DNA from: Selaginella moellendorffii
Taxonomy: Eukaryota > Streptophyta > Lycopodiopsida > Selaginellales > Selaginellaceae
Direction of reading: 5' to 3'
DNA length: 64,000 bases
NCBI RefSeq assembly: GCF_000143415.4
Contig: NW_003314298.1
Coordinates: 189,561 to 253,560 of the forward strand
The position numbers and the translations under genes are program-made. Positions 56,453 to 64,000 of the stretch are shown piece by piece (within the stretch, counting starts at the first letter, position 1; the number at the start of each line of letters is the position of its first letter). The notes under the pieces were generated by a model, which saw nothing but the letters and a program-made list of their open reading frames with translations, was not told where the DNA came from and ran no database searches.

Positions 56453-59428
56453 ATGGACGCCTCTTCATCTAGAAAGCGCGGGCGAGAGCCAGGTGAAGAG
56501 GGAGAGCAGGAGGAGAAAAAGCGACTTAAAAGAGGTGAGCTTGCTCGTGTGGAACGTCGTCTGGGGGGAGCAGTAGCGGAAATTGCAGACCTTGAATACA
56601 AATTGTGGGAAGCCGGGGAGGATGCCGAACTAAAGGAGCAGATAGCCTCAGAGAAAGTGCGGGCGAGGGGACTCGAGGTGGATAAGTTGAAACTGGAACG
56701 CGAGCTCTCTGAAATGCTCCAGCCGCCACCTCAATCCTTGAAAAGAGTGGAGGGTATTGCCGAATCAGCATTTGCGCAGGAGTACCAAAGAGTTGGGGGA
56801 TTAGACAACGTGGAGTCGTTGCGTGAGAAGCTGGAAGAAACAGGAGACATGTGGAAGACGGAGAAGAACATGATAGCACCTGTTGTCACGTTAGTTCAGT
56901 CGAGTGGCTGGGGAAAGCCGAGGATTACCTGCGAGCTTGCGAATTTAGGTGTGTTCGTCATCTACTGCTCATTCGCTTCATCTGGCACCGCGTACCCTCC
57001 AAGGTCTGCCTTTGCGGACTTCTTCTACACAAACGCCGTCAAATTGCTCAGCTCGGGTCCTACGCTTTTGTCGCAGAGCAGGTTCATGCTCTTCTGCATT
57101 GACTACTTTGTATCATGCATCGAGGCTCTTCTGCAGCTGACTTCCGGGGAGGACCCCATGGATGCCAAGAAGTTCTTGAACGATCTCATGGTTGGGGAGA
57201 ACTTTTGGGGACTGGTACAGGCGAAGATGGAGATAGGAAGCGAAGCCCGGGAGGAGTTTGCGAAGCGCCTTGACGTCGGCCTGAAACAGAAGCCTGGCGA
57301 GAACACCAATATCTGGGGCATCTGGGAAAGTAAGGTGTTTAAGAAGTACAACACGCTTGAAGGTCTACTGTCGAATGTTCCAGCTCCTACCAAAGGAAAA
57401 CTGAAGGTCCTGTTTGTCATGGACGAAGCCCGATGGTTTGCTTGGCATGCTGATCCGACAACTGTTGCTGCATTTGTTCCTGCAAGGAGAGCTTCCAGGG
57501 TGTTGCCTGAAAATGGGAGTGTGTCGGTGATGTTCACCGACACAAACGGGAGGCTAAACAATTTTGTGCCGGCCAATAAGGCAGATAGTAGCGATCGAGT
57601 GGCTGCGGCGGGAAAGCTAGTTGCACATCCAGCGTACTGCTTTTTCTTCGCACACTTGCCATCGGACGAACAAACAGGTGGCCTTCGGCTTGCTGAAGTT
57701 GAAGATCTGGGTCGTCTTTGCGGCTATGGTCGGCCACTGTGGCAAGCATTGGTGAAGGCTTCCGGAAGTGCAGGTGACGTGCTGCTTTTGGCTGTAGATA
57801 AGCTCCTGGGTGGCACTGGTTCGTTCAACAAGTTTTTGTTTGAAAGAGGTCTATCAGCTGAGGCTTGTCTGGCTACACTGGGCTGCAGAGTATGCATCGA
57901 CATCAATCCGCATGCCACAATTATCACTGATATGGTTGCAAGTCACCTACTTAGCGTGATGTCCATTTCTGATGACCAGACTCTTGTTTGGACGCATTGG
58001 GCTACGGAGCCACTGGTTGCAGCGGCTGCAGCACAGGTTTTGCGTGCACAAGGGAAGATTGGGAGGACAGGGTGGGAGGAGTGCTTGGAGGCACTTGTAA
58101 CTGGGATGAAGCGTGGATGGGTTGATCGAGGTTACAGGGGCGAGTTGGTTGCACGGGTGCTGCTACTACTTGCAGTGGATAGTCCAGGCAGAAGTTCATG
58201 GAAGTGCTTTACTTTTGACGAGCTTTGCCATGGCTTAAGTGGGAAGTCGCTGTCCGATCTTATTGGAGAAGATGAGCAGAATTCAGCATCTCCGGCCCCC
58301 AAGGCTCCAGGTGGTGGAGAAGAGGCGCAGGTGGAAGTAAACATGCCGCCACCTCCGGCCTCGGCTTTGAAGCGCAGGGTTAAAGTAAACAAAAAATTTC
58401 CGGCGTCCCTGTCCAAAGCTCCAGGAGAAAAAGCGCAGGTCAAAGTAAACACGCCGCCACCTGAGGTGAAGTCGCCATCTCCAACGCTGACGGCCTCGAA
58501 AGCTCCAGGTGGAAGTACGCACAATGCTGAAGGGGAAGGGGAAACAAAACAAGCAGGTGGCTCTATAGATGGAAGTGGTAAAGAAGAAATCCGCAGAAAC
58601 ATGGGTGAAGCCAAGTTTTTTTGCCTGCTATTCAGGAAAACCGACTTCCGACTGCAGGACCTCACTGCAAAAGATTTGCTTGAATTTGGAAAGGCTGGCG
58701 TGGGAATCATTTGCCGTGAAAATGAATGGGGCATAGACATCGTCATCGTTGGGTTCTTTGGTGACACGTTTAGCCTGGAGACGATGACACTCATTTTGGT
58801 GCAGGTGAAACACACAGAGAAGCTTGATGTTGATTTAGCATGTGCTAAATGCTCTCCGGAGTTTTCTCAGATGTTGAGTAGCAGTGCAGGGCCTCAAGGT
58901 TGGACTGGGTTGAAGGTGCCATACGCCAGTCTGGTTTTGAATGTGGCCCGTGTGCCTTCCAGCAGTGTTTGTTACAGAACTAGGAAACTTGTCACAGAAG
59001 CATTGCTGAAGAAGACGCCTGCAAATCAGTCCATGGCAATGGCTCTCCATGACGCTCATCTGGAATGCAAAGGCCTTCAGGAATGGACAAAAGGCTATGA
59101 TGGGGATAGATCACACCCGGTATTCAAGTCATGGGAACGGTATTTTGCTTCAGATGATCGTCTCCAACACATTGTGGTCATTCAAGGTACGTTTGTGCTG
59201 TTTCATTTTCAATCACTTGATGTTCTCTTTTGCACTCCAGGTTTGGATGCATTCTCATCCAAGGACAAAGTGAAAGACCTGGTCGACATCTCTCTGGATG
59301 CTACTGCAGACATGAGGAAACTAGAACGAGTTCAGACGAAGTATGCACATAGAATGTTTGGATGGGTTAAGAACACGGAAATGCGCAAGTGTTTGGCGCC
59401 AAAGCTCAGTGTGAAAAAGAGTAAGTAA
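56453..59428 (+). CDS. Crinkler (CR)-type NTPase-nuclease, copy 3, full open frame
   Basis: 991 codons from ATG. Residues 1-28 form a basic/acidic cluster (KRGRE, KKRLKR), a likely nuclear signal. 30-95: coiled coil. 145-160: P-loop QSSGWGKPR, where Pro156 replaces the usual Ser/Thr. 319-329: Walker B VLFVMDEARWF (Asp324, Glu325). 360-373: FTDTNGRLNNF. 424-430: GYGRPLW. 610-710: Pro/Lys/Glu linker with repeated KAPG..AQVEVN units. 740-790: PD-(D/E)XK-like nuclease with Asp762 and Gln784-x-Lys786. The oomycete-type N-terminal header is absent. Known CR proteins combine such NTPase and nuclease domains; the role here is unknown. With a terminal intron the end becomes KVQMELS. Confidence 0.8.
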   Translation: MDASSSRKRGREPGEEGEQEEKKRLKRGELARVERRLGGAVAEIADLEYKLWEAGEDAELKEQIASEKVRARGLEVDKLKLERELSEMLQPPPQSLKRVEGIAESAFAQEYQRVGGLDNVESLREKLEETGDMWKTEKNMIAPVVTLVQSSGWGKPRITCELANLGVFVIYCSFASSGTAYPPRSAFADFFYTNAVKLLSSGPTLLSQSRFMLFCIDYFVSCIEALLQLTSGEDPMDAKKFLNDLMVGENFWGLVQAKMEIGSEAREEFAKRLDVGLKQKPGENTNIWGIWESKVFKKYNTLEGLLSNVPAPTKGKLKVLFVMDEARWFAWHADPTTVAAFVPARRASRVLPENGSVSVMFTDTNGRLNNFVPANKADSSDRVAAAGKLVAHPAYCFFFAHLPSDEQTGGLRLAEVEDLGRLCGYGRPLWQALVKASGSAGDVLLLAVDKLLGGTGSFNKFLFERGLSAEACLATLGCRVCIDINPHATIITDMVASHLLSVMSISDDQTLVWTHWATEPLVAAAAAQVLRAQGKIGRTGWEECLEALVTGMKRGWVDRGYRGELVARVLLLLAVDSPGRSSWKCFTFDELCHGLSGKSLSDLIGEDEQNSASPAPKAPGGGEEAQVEVNMPPPPASALKRRVKVNKKFPASLSKAPGEKAQVKVNTPPPEVKSPSPTLTASKAPGGSTHNAEGEGETKQAGGSIDGSGKEEIRRNMGEAKFFCLLFRKTDFRLQDLTAKDLLEFGKAGVGIICRENEWGIDIVIVGFFGDTFSLETMTLILVQVKHTEKLDVDLACAKCSPEFSQMLSSSAGPQGWTGLKVPYASLVLNVARVPSSSVCYRTRKLVTEALLKKTPANQSMAMALHDAHLECKGLQEWTKGYDGDRSHPVFKSWERYFASDDRLQHIVVIQGTFVLFHFQSLDVLFCTPGLDAFSSKDKVKDLVDISLDATADMRKLERVQTKYAHRMFGWVKNTEMRKCLAPKLSVKKSK
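59187..59240 (+). other. 54-nt in-phase intron candidate in CR copy 3
   Basis: GTACGTTTGTG to CACTCCAG, no stop, 18 codons. Its translation (GTFVLFHFQSLDVLFCTP) is a hydrophobic insert unlike its surroundings. Splicing joins VVIQ to GLDAFSS. Present in all three copies. Confidence 0.65.
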
Positions 59429-59500
59429 AACAGAGAATTTTTTTGAGAAATAATCTGAAATTCCTTCTCCATTGCAGAGGTGCAGATGGAATTATCTTAG
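59421..59500 (+). other. Terminal intron and last short exon of CR copy 3
   Basis: A consensus donor GTAAGT at 59421, and CATTGCAG ending at 59477 (57 nt). The following exon adds seven codons to a TAG at 59500. Copies 1 and 2 have the same donor, so the stop at 59428 probably lies in an intron. Confidence 0.6.
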
Positions 59501-60225
59501 GTGGTGAGATTTAAGGACTTTGTAGATTCTAGAATCAAGAGCAAGTGCCAATATTTTAATTAATTTTTTTGCATGTGGTATGGTGTATTATCCAGGTTTC
59601 TGACGGTTTATGTTATAATGATAAAACAAATAATGATAATTGATTAAAAATTTTACAATTTTAATTATAAAATTTTAATTATATATTAATTATATTTTGA
59701 AATGTGCATTAAAATTTTTAGGCAAAGCTTTGATTGAAAGTATAGAATATCATTCCAAGATGTAAAATAGTAAAGGTATTAGTAATATCCTTATAAGTTT
59801 CATTACTAGCAATGTCGAAAATTAACTCTTAAACTCAATTTTCTTTAAGAATGAGAGTATATAGATGAGTGAGTGTGGTGATGTGGTTGCCACTAAAGTA
59901 TCATCAAGTTTATCATTGCACCAATTAGAGTTGTTATTAGTAATATATTATGGATTTAGTTTATGTAATATTGTATTTTAATTGTAACACTATTGAAATA
60001 TAATTATTAAACAATAAAAAAAACTATAGTGACTATTATGAATTACAACTACAAAAGAAAATTTGAAAAAACTTTAGGATAAGCCACATTCTCAGCTACT
60101 GCTCACAAATTTCTCCTCAGTACACTTCATGTTAGTTTTTGTTTTTGTGAGCATACAAAAAAGGCCATTTCTGTTTTGGAGGTCTCACTTAGTATATTAA
60201 TCATTTTCTTAATTATATTATCTAA
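59501..60225. other. AT-rich spacer after CR copy 3
   Basis: Collinear with 16136-16870 reversed. No gene. A copy of the GGAGGTCTCACTTAGTAT motif is at about 60178. Confidence 0.6.
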
Positions 60226-61290
60226 AAAACATATACTTAGCTAATTAATTAGGATTAATTAAAGGAATATTCAAGCTTGATTCCCATTATACAGCAAATA
60301 ATTAATATAAACTAAGAGTTTTTTACAAACAAAACCCACTCATGTGCAAAAAAGTAGATATACCAAAGATATGTTTATTAAAATGCGAGTACATTACTAT
60401 ATTTTCACCTCTTATGTCAAAATTTCTAGCTAATAAAACCGTGTTTCTTAATAGTACATATCATCATGTAAGTGGTAGAATTTATTGATATATGGAAAAA
60501 CATCTTTGGATACATCTGATAGAGTAACATCTTTGACTCAATTTCATATGATGTTTTTTCTATTATAGCATCCACAAAAGTGACTTTCTGTGCATCAGTA
60601 TACACCAATAAAGTTCAAATTGAAAGCCACAGTCATGTAAAAATGGTAAGTTCGTTTAATTTTGTAGAAAACAATCCTTGCCAAAAATTCAATCAATTTC
60701 ATATCTTGTGATCAAAGAGGTTTTGATAAGTAATAAAATTGCCAATCCTTTGCCTCCAACTTCTTCTCAAAAAACTCATACATGTAAAATCATTAGAACA
60801 TTGGATAATCCTCAATATGATCACTCACATAAGAACTATATCAAAGAAGACATTTGTTACGCTTTATAAGTTTCTTGAGTGTGTCTGCTAGAGTACATAA
60901 TTCACCAGTATCTAGTTTGTTGGGGTCAAATGAACAAGGATGCAAACATCCAAACTGTCTTAAACAGTAACATTTATCTGGTGTGTCGTTTAGAATGAAA
61001 ACTTCAAACTCATTGATGTCTGGATGAAGTTTCATTGAGGTGAAGCAGGTAGAGTGCTCGATGTCGAGTACAGTCTGTCAAGAAGTGTCAGTGAAGCTGG
61101 TTGCTACAAGATCTCCATTTCTTCCATCTTGAGCTTGAAATTTTTGAAAGATTTCTCTAGTATAATTTGACCAAGCTCATTGTAAATGTCTTCATCATGC
61201 ATTTTATATCAAAATATGTTTGTTAGCACACCAAGCCTCCCCAAAGCATATTCAAGGTTAAAATCTCAAGAGCTTGTCCAAAGAGCCAAT
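60226..61290 (-). pseudogene. Relic Y, copy 3
   Basis: Minus-strand frames 60426-60608 and 60841-61035 match the ends of Y copies 1 and 2 (TDAQKVTFVDAIIEKTSYEI; CLHPCSFDPNKLDTGELCTL). A few more changes and small indels are present than between copies 1 and 2. It is cut at about 61290, where unrelated GC-richer DNA starts (TGTGAGACACAAAATCCC). Confidence 0.5.
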
Positions 61291-61520
61291 TGTGAGACAC
61301 AAAATCCCTAGGCCCCAAAGTGGAGCCGGAAAGGATGCCACGTGGTAGTGGCCGAAGTGAGAGCCAAATGAGCATAACACGTTTGGACTAAAAGCTCCGA
61401 CTTGGAAGGTCGAGAGCGGGAGTGGAACTCTCAACAAAGTGCTTGAGGAGCAAGCACGAGGCAACTAATAAGCAAGGCTCCAAAAAGGGACCCAAAAAGG
61501 ACCAATACATGACACGTGGA
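61291..61520. other. GC-richer DNA before the minisatellite
   Basis: No gene. It begins abruptly with TGTGAGACAC within Y. It may be the edge of an LTR or other element, but no partner end was found. Confidence 0.4.
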
Positions 61521-61980
61521 AGTGTCCGAGATGGAGTCCGAGGTGGACCCGAGTTGGAGTCTGAGATGGACCCGAAGTGGAGTCCGAGATGGACCCGAAG
61601 TGGAGTCCGATATGGAGTCCGAAGTGGAGTCCGAGATGGACCCGAAGTGGAGTCCGAGATGGAGTCCGAGATGGACCTGAAGTGGAGTCTGATATGGAGT
61701 CCAAGATGGAGTCCGAGATGGACCCAAAGTGGAGTCCAAGATGGAGTCTGAGATGGAGTCCGAGATGGACCTGAGATGGAGTCCGAGATGGAGTCCGAGA
61801 TGGAGTCCGAGATGGACCCGAGATGGAGTCCGAGATGGAGTCCGAGATGGACCCGAGATGGAGTCCGAGATGGAGTCCGAGATGGAACCGAGACCGAGGC
61901 CGAGACCGAGACCGAGACCGAGACCGAGTCCGAGTCCGAAACCGGGACCGAGACCGAGTCCGAGTTCGAGCCCGAGTGAC
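61521..61980 (+). repeat. GAGTCCGAGATGGA-type minisatellite
   Basis: Tandem 12/18-bp units GAGTCCGAGATG and GACCCGAAGTGG, ending in 6-bp GACCGA units (61890-61960). Open in several frames on both strands (up to 211 codons) purely from composition. Related to 2400-2755. Confidence 0.9.
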
Positions 61981-62366
61981 CATCTGGAAAGTCGAAGAGA
62001 ATGAAGTCCACAACTGGGAGCAAGGGCCTTTGTATCTTTCAGCACCAACAGTTGAACTGGCACCGTATATCCATGTTGATGTCGTCTTCCATGAAAGATG
62101 TCAACAATCTACTATAAGAGCCAATGAAGATACCCACAATGCCTCGTTGTGTTATTGGGGACACATGACGGACCTATAAAAGAGCTAAGTGAATGAAAAA
62201 AGTAATAAATAGTATGCTACTGTCATATAGCGTGTTGTCAATGAGAGTTCCTCCAACTCTTCTTCACAAGCATCTCGTCGAGCTGGAATGAAATTACTAC
62301 CAACAGTCATTGCTGCAAAAAACATGTATTACCACCTTTAGTTTATAAAATTCACTTTTGCTTACC
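61981..62366. other. Intergenic, nothing recognised
   Basis: Mixed DNA between the minisatellite and the minus-strand spliced gene. It may include that gene's 3' untranslated region. Confidence 0.4.
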
Positions 62367-63420
62367 TCAAGGTCGACGTGATATTCTATGAACCACTTGA
62401 TCATCGTTATTTACTGGTAGAACCTGATCCAAATCTTGGTTGTTTGATGGTTGAATTGGAGCTTGATCCTGGCTGTCTGGTGGTGGAACACGAACTTCAT
62501 CTGGAGCTTCCTCATCTTTGTCTCCATCGTCACTTGCATTGCTATCGTTATTAGCATTGACAACTTCCTTGCGATCTAGTGTAGAGGTCTCCTTCCCTAG
62601 GAGCTCCAACTCCCAAGGGCATTCTATCTTCCGTGCCTTCGGAACTCTCGCAAACATTGTTGGGTACATTCCTCCATCCCTTACACCTTTTGCAACAAGT
62701 TGAGTGCAAACTGGTGCCTCAAATGGCATGCCTCTATATCGAAGATACCTGTAAACAATATATATTAAAAAACAGTCTAAGAAATCATATTATACTTGTA
62801 AGCTACACGTCACATGAAATAAGGTTGACCATGTTGGCAATTATAAGTTGTCGTGCTTGTAGACTTCTTTGGCAGCCACCCCTCTTCGATCCCTTTCAAT
62901 GACATGTTGATGTAGGTGTCGAAAGACATGAATGTGTTATCTGGATCGTCACCAATGTGTGGTGCCAAGAACTTCTCACCTTCACTTATAGTTTGCGTGA
63001 TGTAGACAACCCTTTTTATCATGTTCTCAAATAGTTCTGACAGTCCTTTCTCTCTATTCATCAAACAGACATTGAGGAACTTCAGGGTCTCTATCTGTTG
63101 CTTATATAGAAGCTTTGATTTTGCAATATTGTAAATCATGTCATCTGGAGTTTTGTTCACTACAAAAGTAACATATGCATAATTGAGAAAAATGAAGTGT
63201 GATAAGAAACTTACATTCATGAGAAGAAATTTCAGCTATAGTTTCTAGCCACTCCTTCGGCTTGCGATTGTTTGCAATGCATACTAGTTTTTTCAACTTT
63301 GAAGACTTTGCATGCTGAATTTTGTGCTCAATTTGTACGAACTCAGTAGAGAGCTCTTCCTAACTCTTCTCTGGATATGCAAGTTTGTAAGCATCTTGCT
63401 TGAGCTTCACCAAAGGCTTA
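62367..63420 (-). pseudogene. Unidentified spliced gene with an in-frame stop
   Basis: Three exons on the minus strand: about 63420-63215, 63159-62814 and 62748-62367. They are joined by introns of 55 nt (63160-63214) and 65 nt (62749-62813) with GT..AG ends. Phrases: KKLVCIANNRKPKEWLETIA; FLNVCLMNREKGLSELFENM; ISEGEKFLAPHIGDDPDNTF; then a Ser/Asp/Gln-rich acidic tail ending RRP. No family is recognised. A TAG at 63360-63362 breaks the first exon. The 5' end is not found. Confidence 0.45.
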
Positions 63421-64000
63421 AAACCAAAACAATTAAAAGAAACATTTATAAAATAAAAGGGAAAGACATAAAGCTCTATTTCGTTAAAGTGGGATTTATT
63501 CAGTAAAATGGGACTAGGTACAAATTTTCAAGTATTTGAAAATGACGTGAAATTATATGTTTTTTGTCCAGGGGCTAGACATATCTGGGGCATGGTGACT
63601 AGCGTGGTGACTTTGTGTTCAGACTGAGTCCATCTGGTTGTATAATAAATCTCATTGTCAAGGTGAACAAGCCGAATCTGAAGCTAAAGAAGAGCGATGG
63701 CATGCGCACACACACTATTTGTTTGTTCATTGAGCGTGTGGTGAGCTTTCCAAGATGAACGTCATTCCTATCAGCCAGACATATAACTTAATGGTGAGAA
63801 CATTTAGATATTATTCAATGTTATCTTTTTCTAACGAATCTAATTGTGAAGGTGTAGCAAGAGGCATTGCTAGTCTGGAGAAGTCATTTAACTCATTTGA
63901 CCCTTAGTGTATTTTCATGAAACTAAATAACATTCATATTATTAAGGAATTTCTCTAGTACCTTTTTTTTACGACATAGAGGCTTGCATTTCTTTCAAAG
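63421..64000. other. AT-rich DNA, nothing recognised
   Basis: No domain. The CGTTAAAGTGGGA motif at 63483 resembles motifs at 42706 and 41941. Confidence 0.4.

Noticed and set aside
56526-58815. Minus-strand frames opposite CR copy 3 (up to 227 codons)
   Set aside because: Antisense shadows; no domain, and same positions relative to the gene as in copy 1.
56453-59428. CR gene as a plant NLR immune receptor
   Set aside because: It has a P-loop NTPase, but no TIR, RNBS/MHD motifs or leucine-rich repeats, and it ends in a nuclease-like module.
61388-62063. Long minus-strand frames of about 180-211 codons, rich in Ser, Arg and Thr
   Set aside because: Three overlapping frames are open over the same minisatellite, and the unit length is a multiple of three. 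This is a composition effect, not a gene.
1-64000. tRNA, rRNA or organelle genes
   Set aside because: No cloverleaf or rRNA core sequence was recognised by eye. A tRNAscan/Rfam run would be needed to exclude small ones.

Overview
The window looks like nuclear DNA of a land plant whose genes have very short introns. My best guess is a lycophyte such as Selaginella moellendorffii. This is inferred from three things: Ty3/gypsy elements of plant type, decayed plant genes (a PPR protein, an F-box protein and a MOT1 molybdate transporter), and introns of 54-65 nt. No database was consulted. Most of the window is nested, decayed transposable elements. Few reading frames are intact.

Layout. 1-3796: end of a decayed Ty3/gypsy element (family G, 174-bp LTRs) carrying a 1.2-kb solo LTR. 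3797-5235: inverted copy of an unidentified repeat, X. 5255-11046: a scrambled gypsy element of Tat-like type (element E). 11047-16240: a long non-coding array of hairpin-forming units plus an uncharacterised multi-exon relic (Y). 16871-19779 (-): a large NTPase-nuclease gene of the Crinkler (CR) type, frameshifted. 19925-21512: X again. 21513-23412: a truncated family G element. 23413-28565: Y and the hairpin array again, inverted. 28566-35860: element D, the near-complete relative of E. 35861-41650: an old chromovirus-type gypsy element, split by D and by a 2.5-kb DNA transposon with 8-bp target duplications. 42800-47900: a GC-richer island of dead host genes. 48232-48820: a 3' fragment of the CR gene. 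49440-50820: X again. 51274-56283 (-): a complete, recent family G element. 56453-59500: the only CR copy with a full open frame (991 codons). 60226-61290: Y again. 61521-61980: a GAGTCC minisatellite. 62367-63420 (-): an unidentified spliced gene with an in-frame stop.

The main biological point is the CR family: coiled coil with basic N-terminus, STAND/AAA-like P-loop NTPase, linker, then a PD-(D/E)XK-type nuclease in its QxK form. CR proteins are best known as oomycete and fungal effectors and have been linked to transposon origins. Here they are embedded in plant transposons, in a repeated CR-spacer-Y arrangement and next to a large inverted duplication. The two long copies carry complementary damage. 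Copy 1 keeps the Walker A lysine-serine but lost 49 bp before its C-terminus. Copy 3 is open throughout but has proline in place of the Walker A serine.
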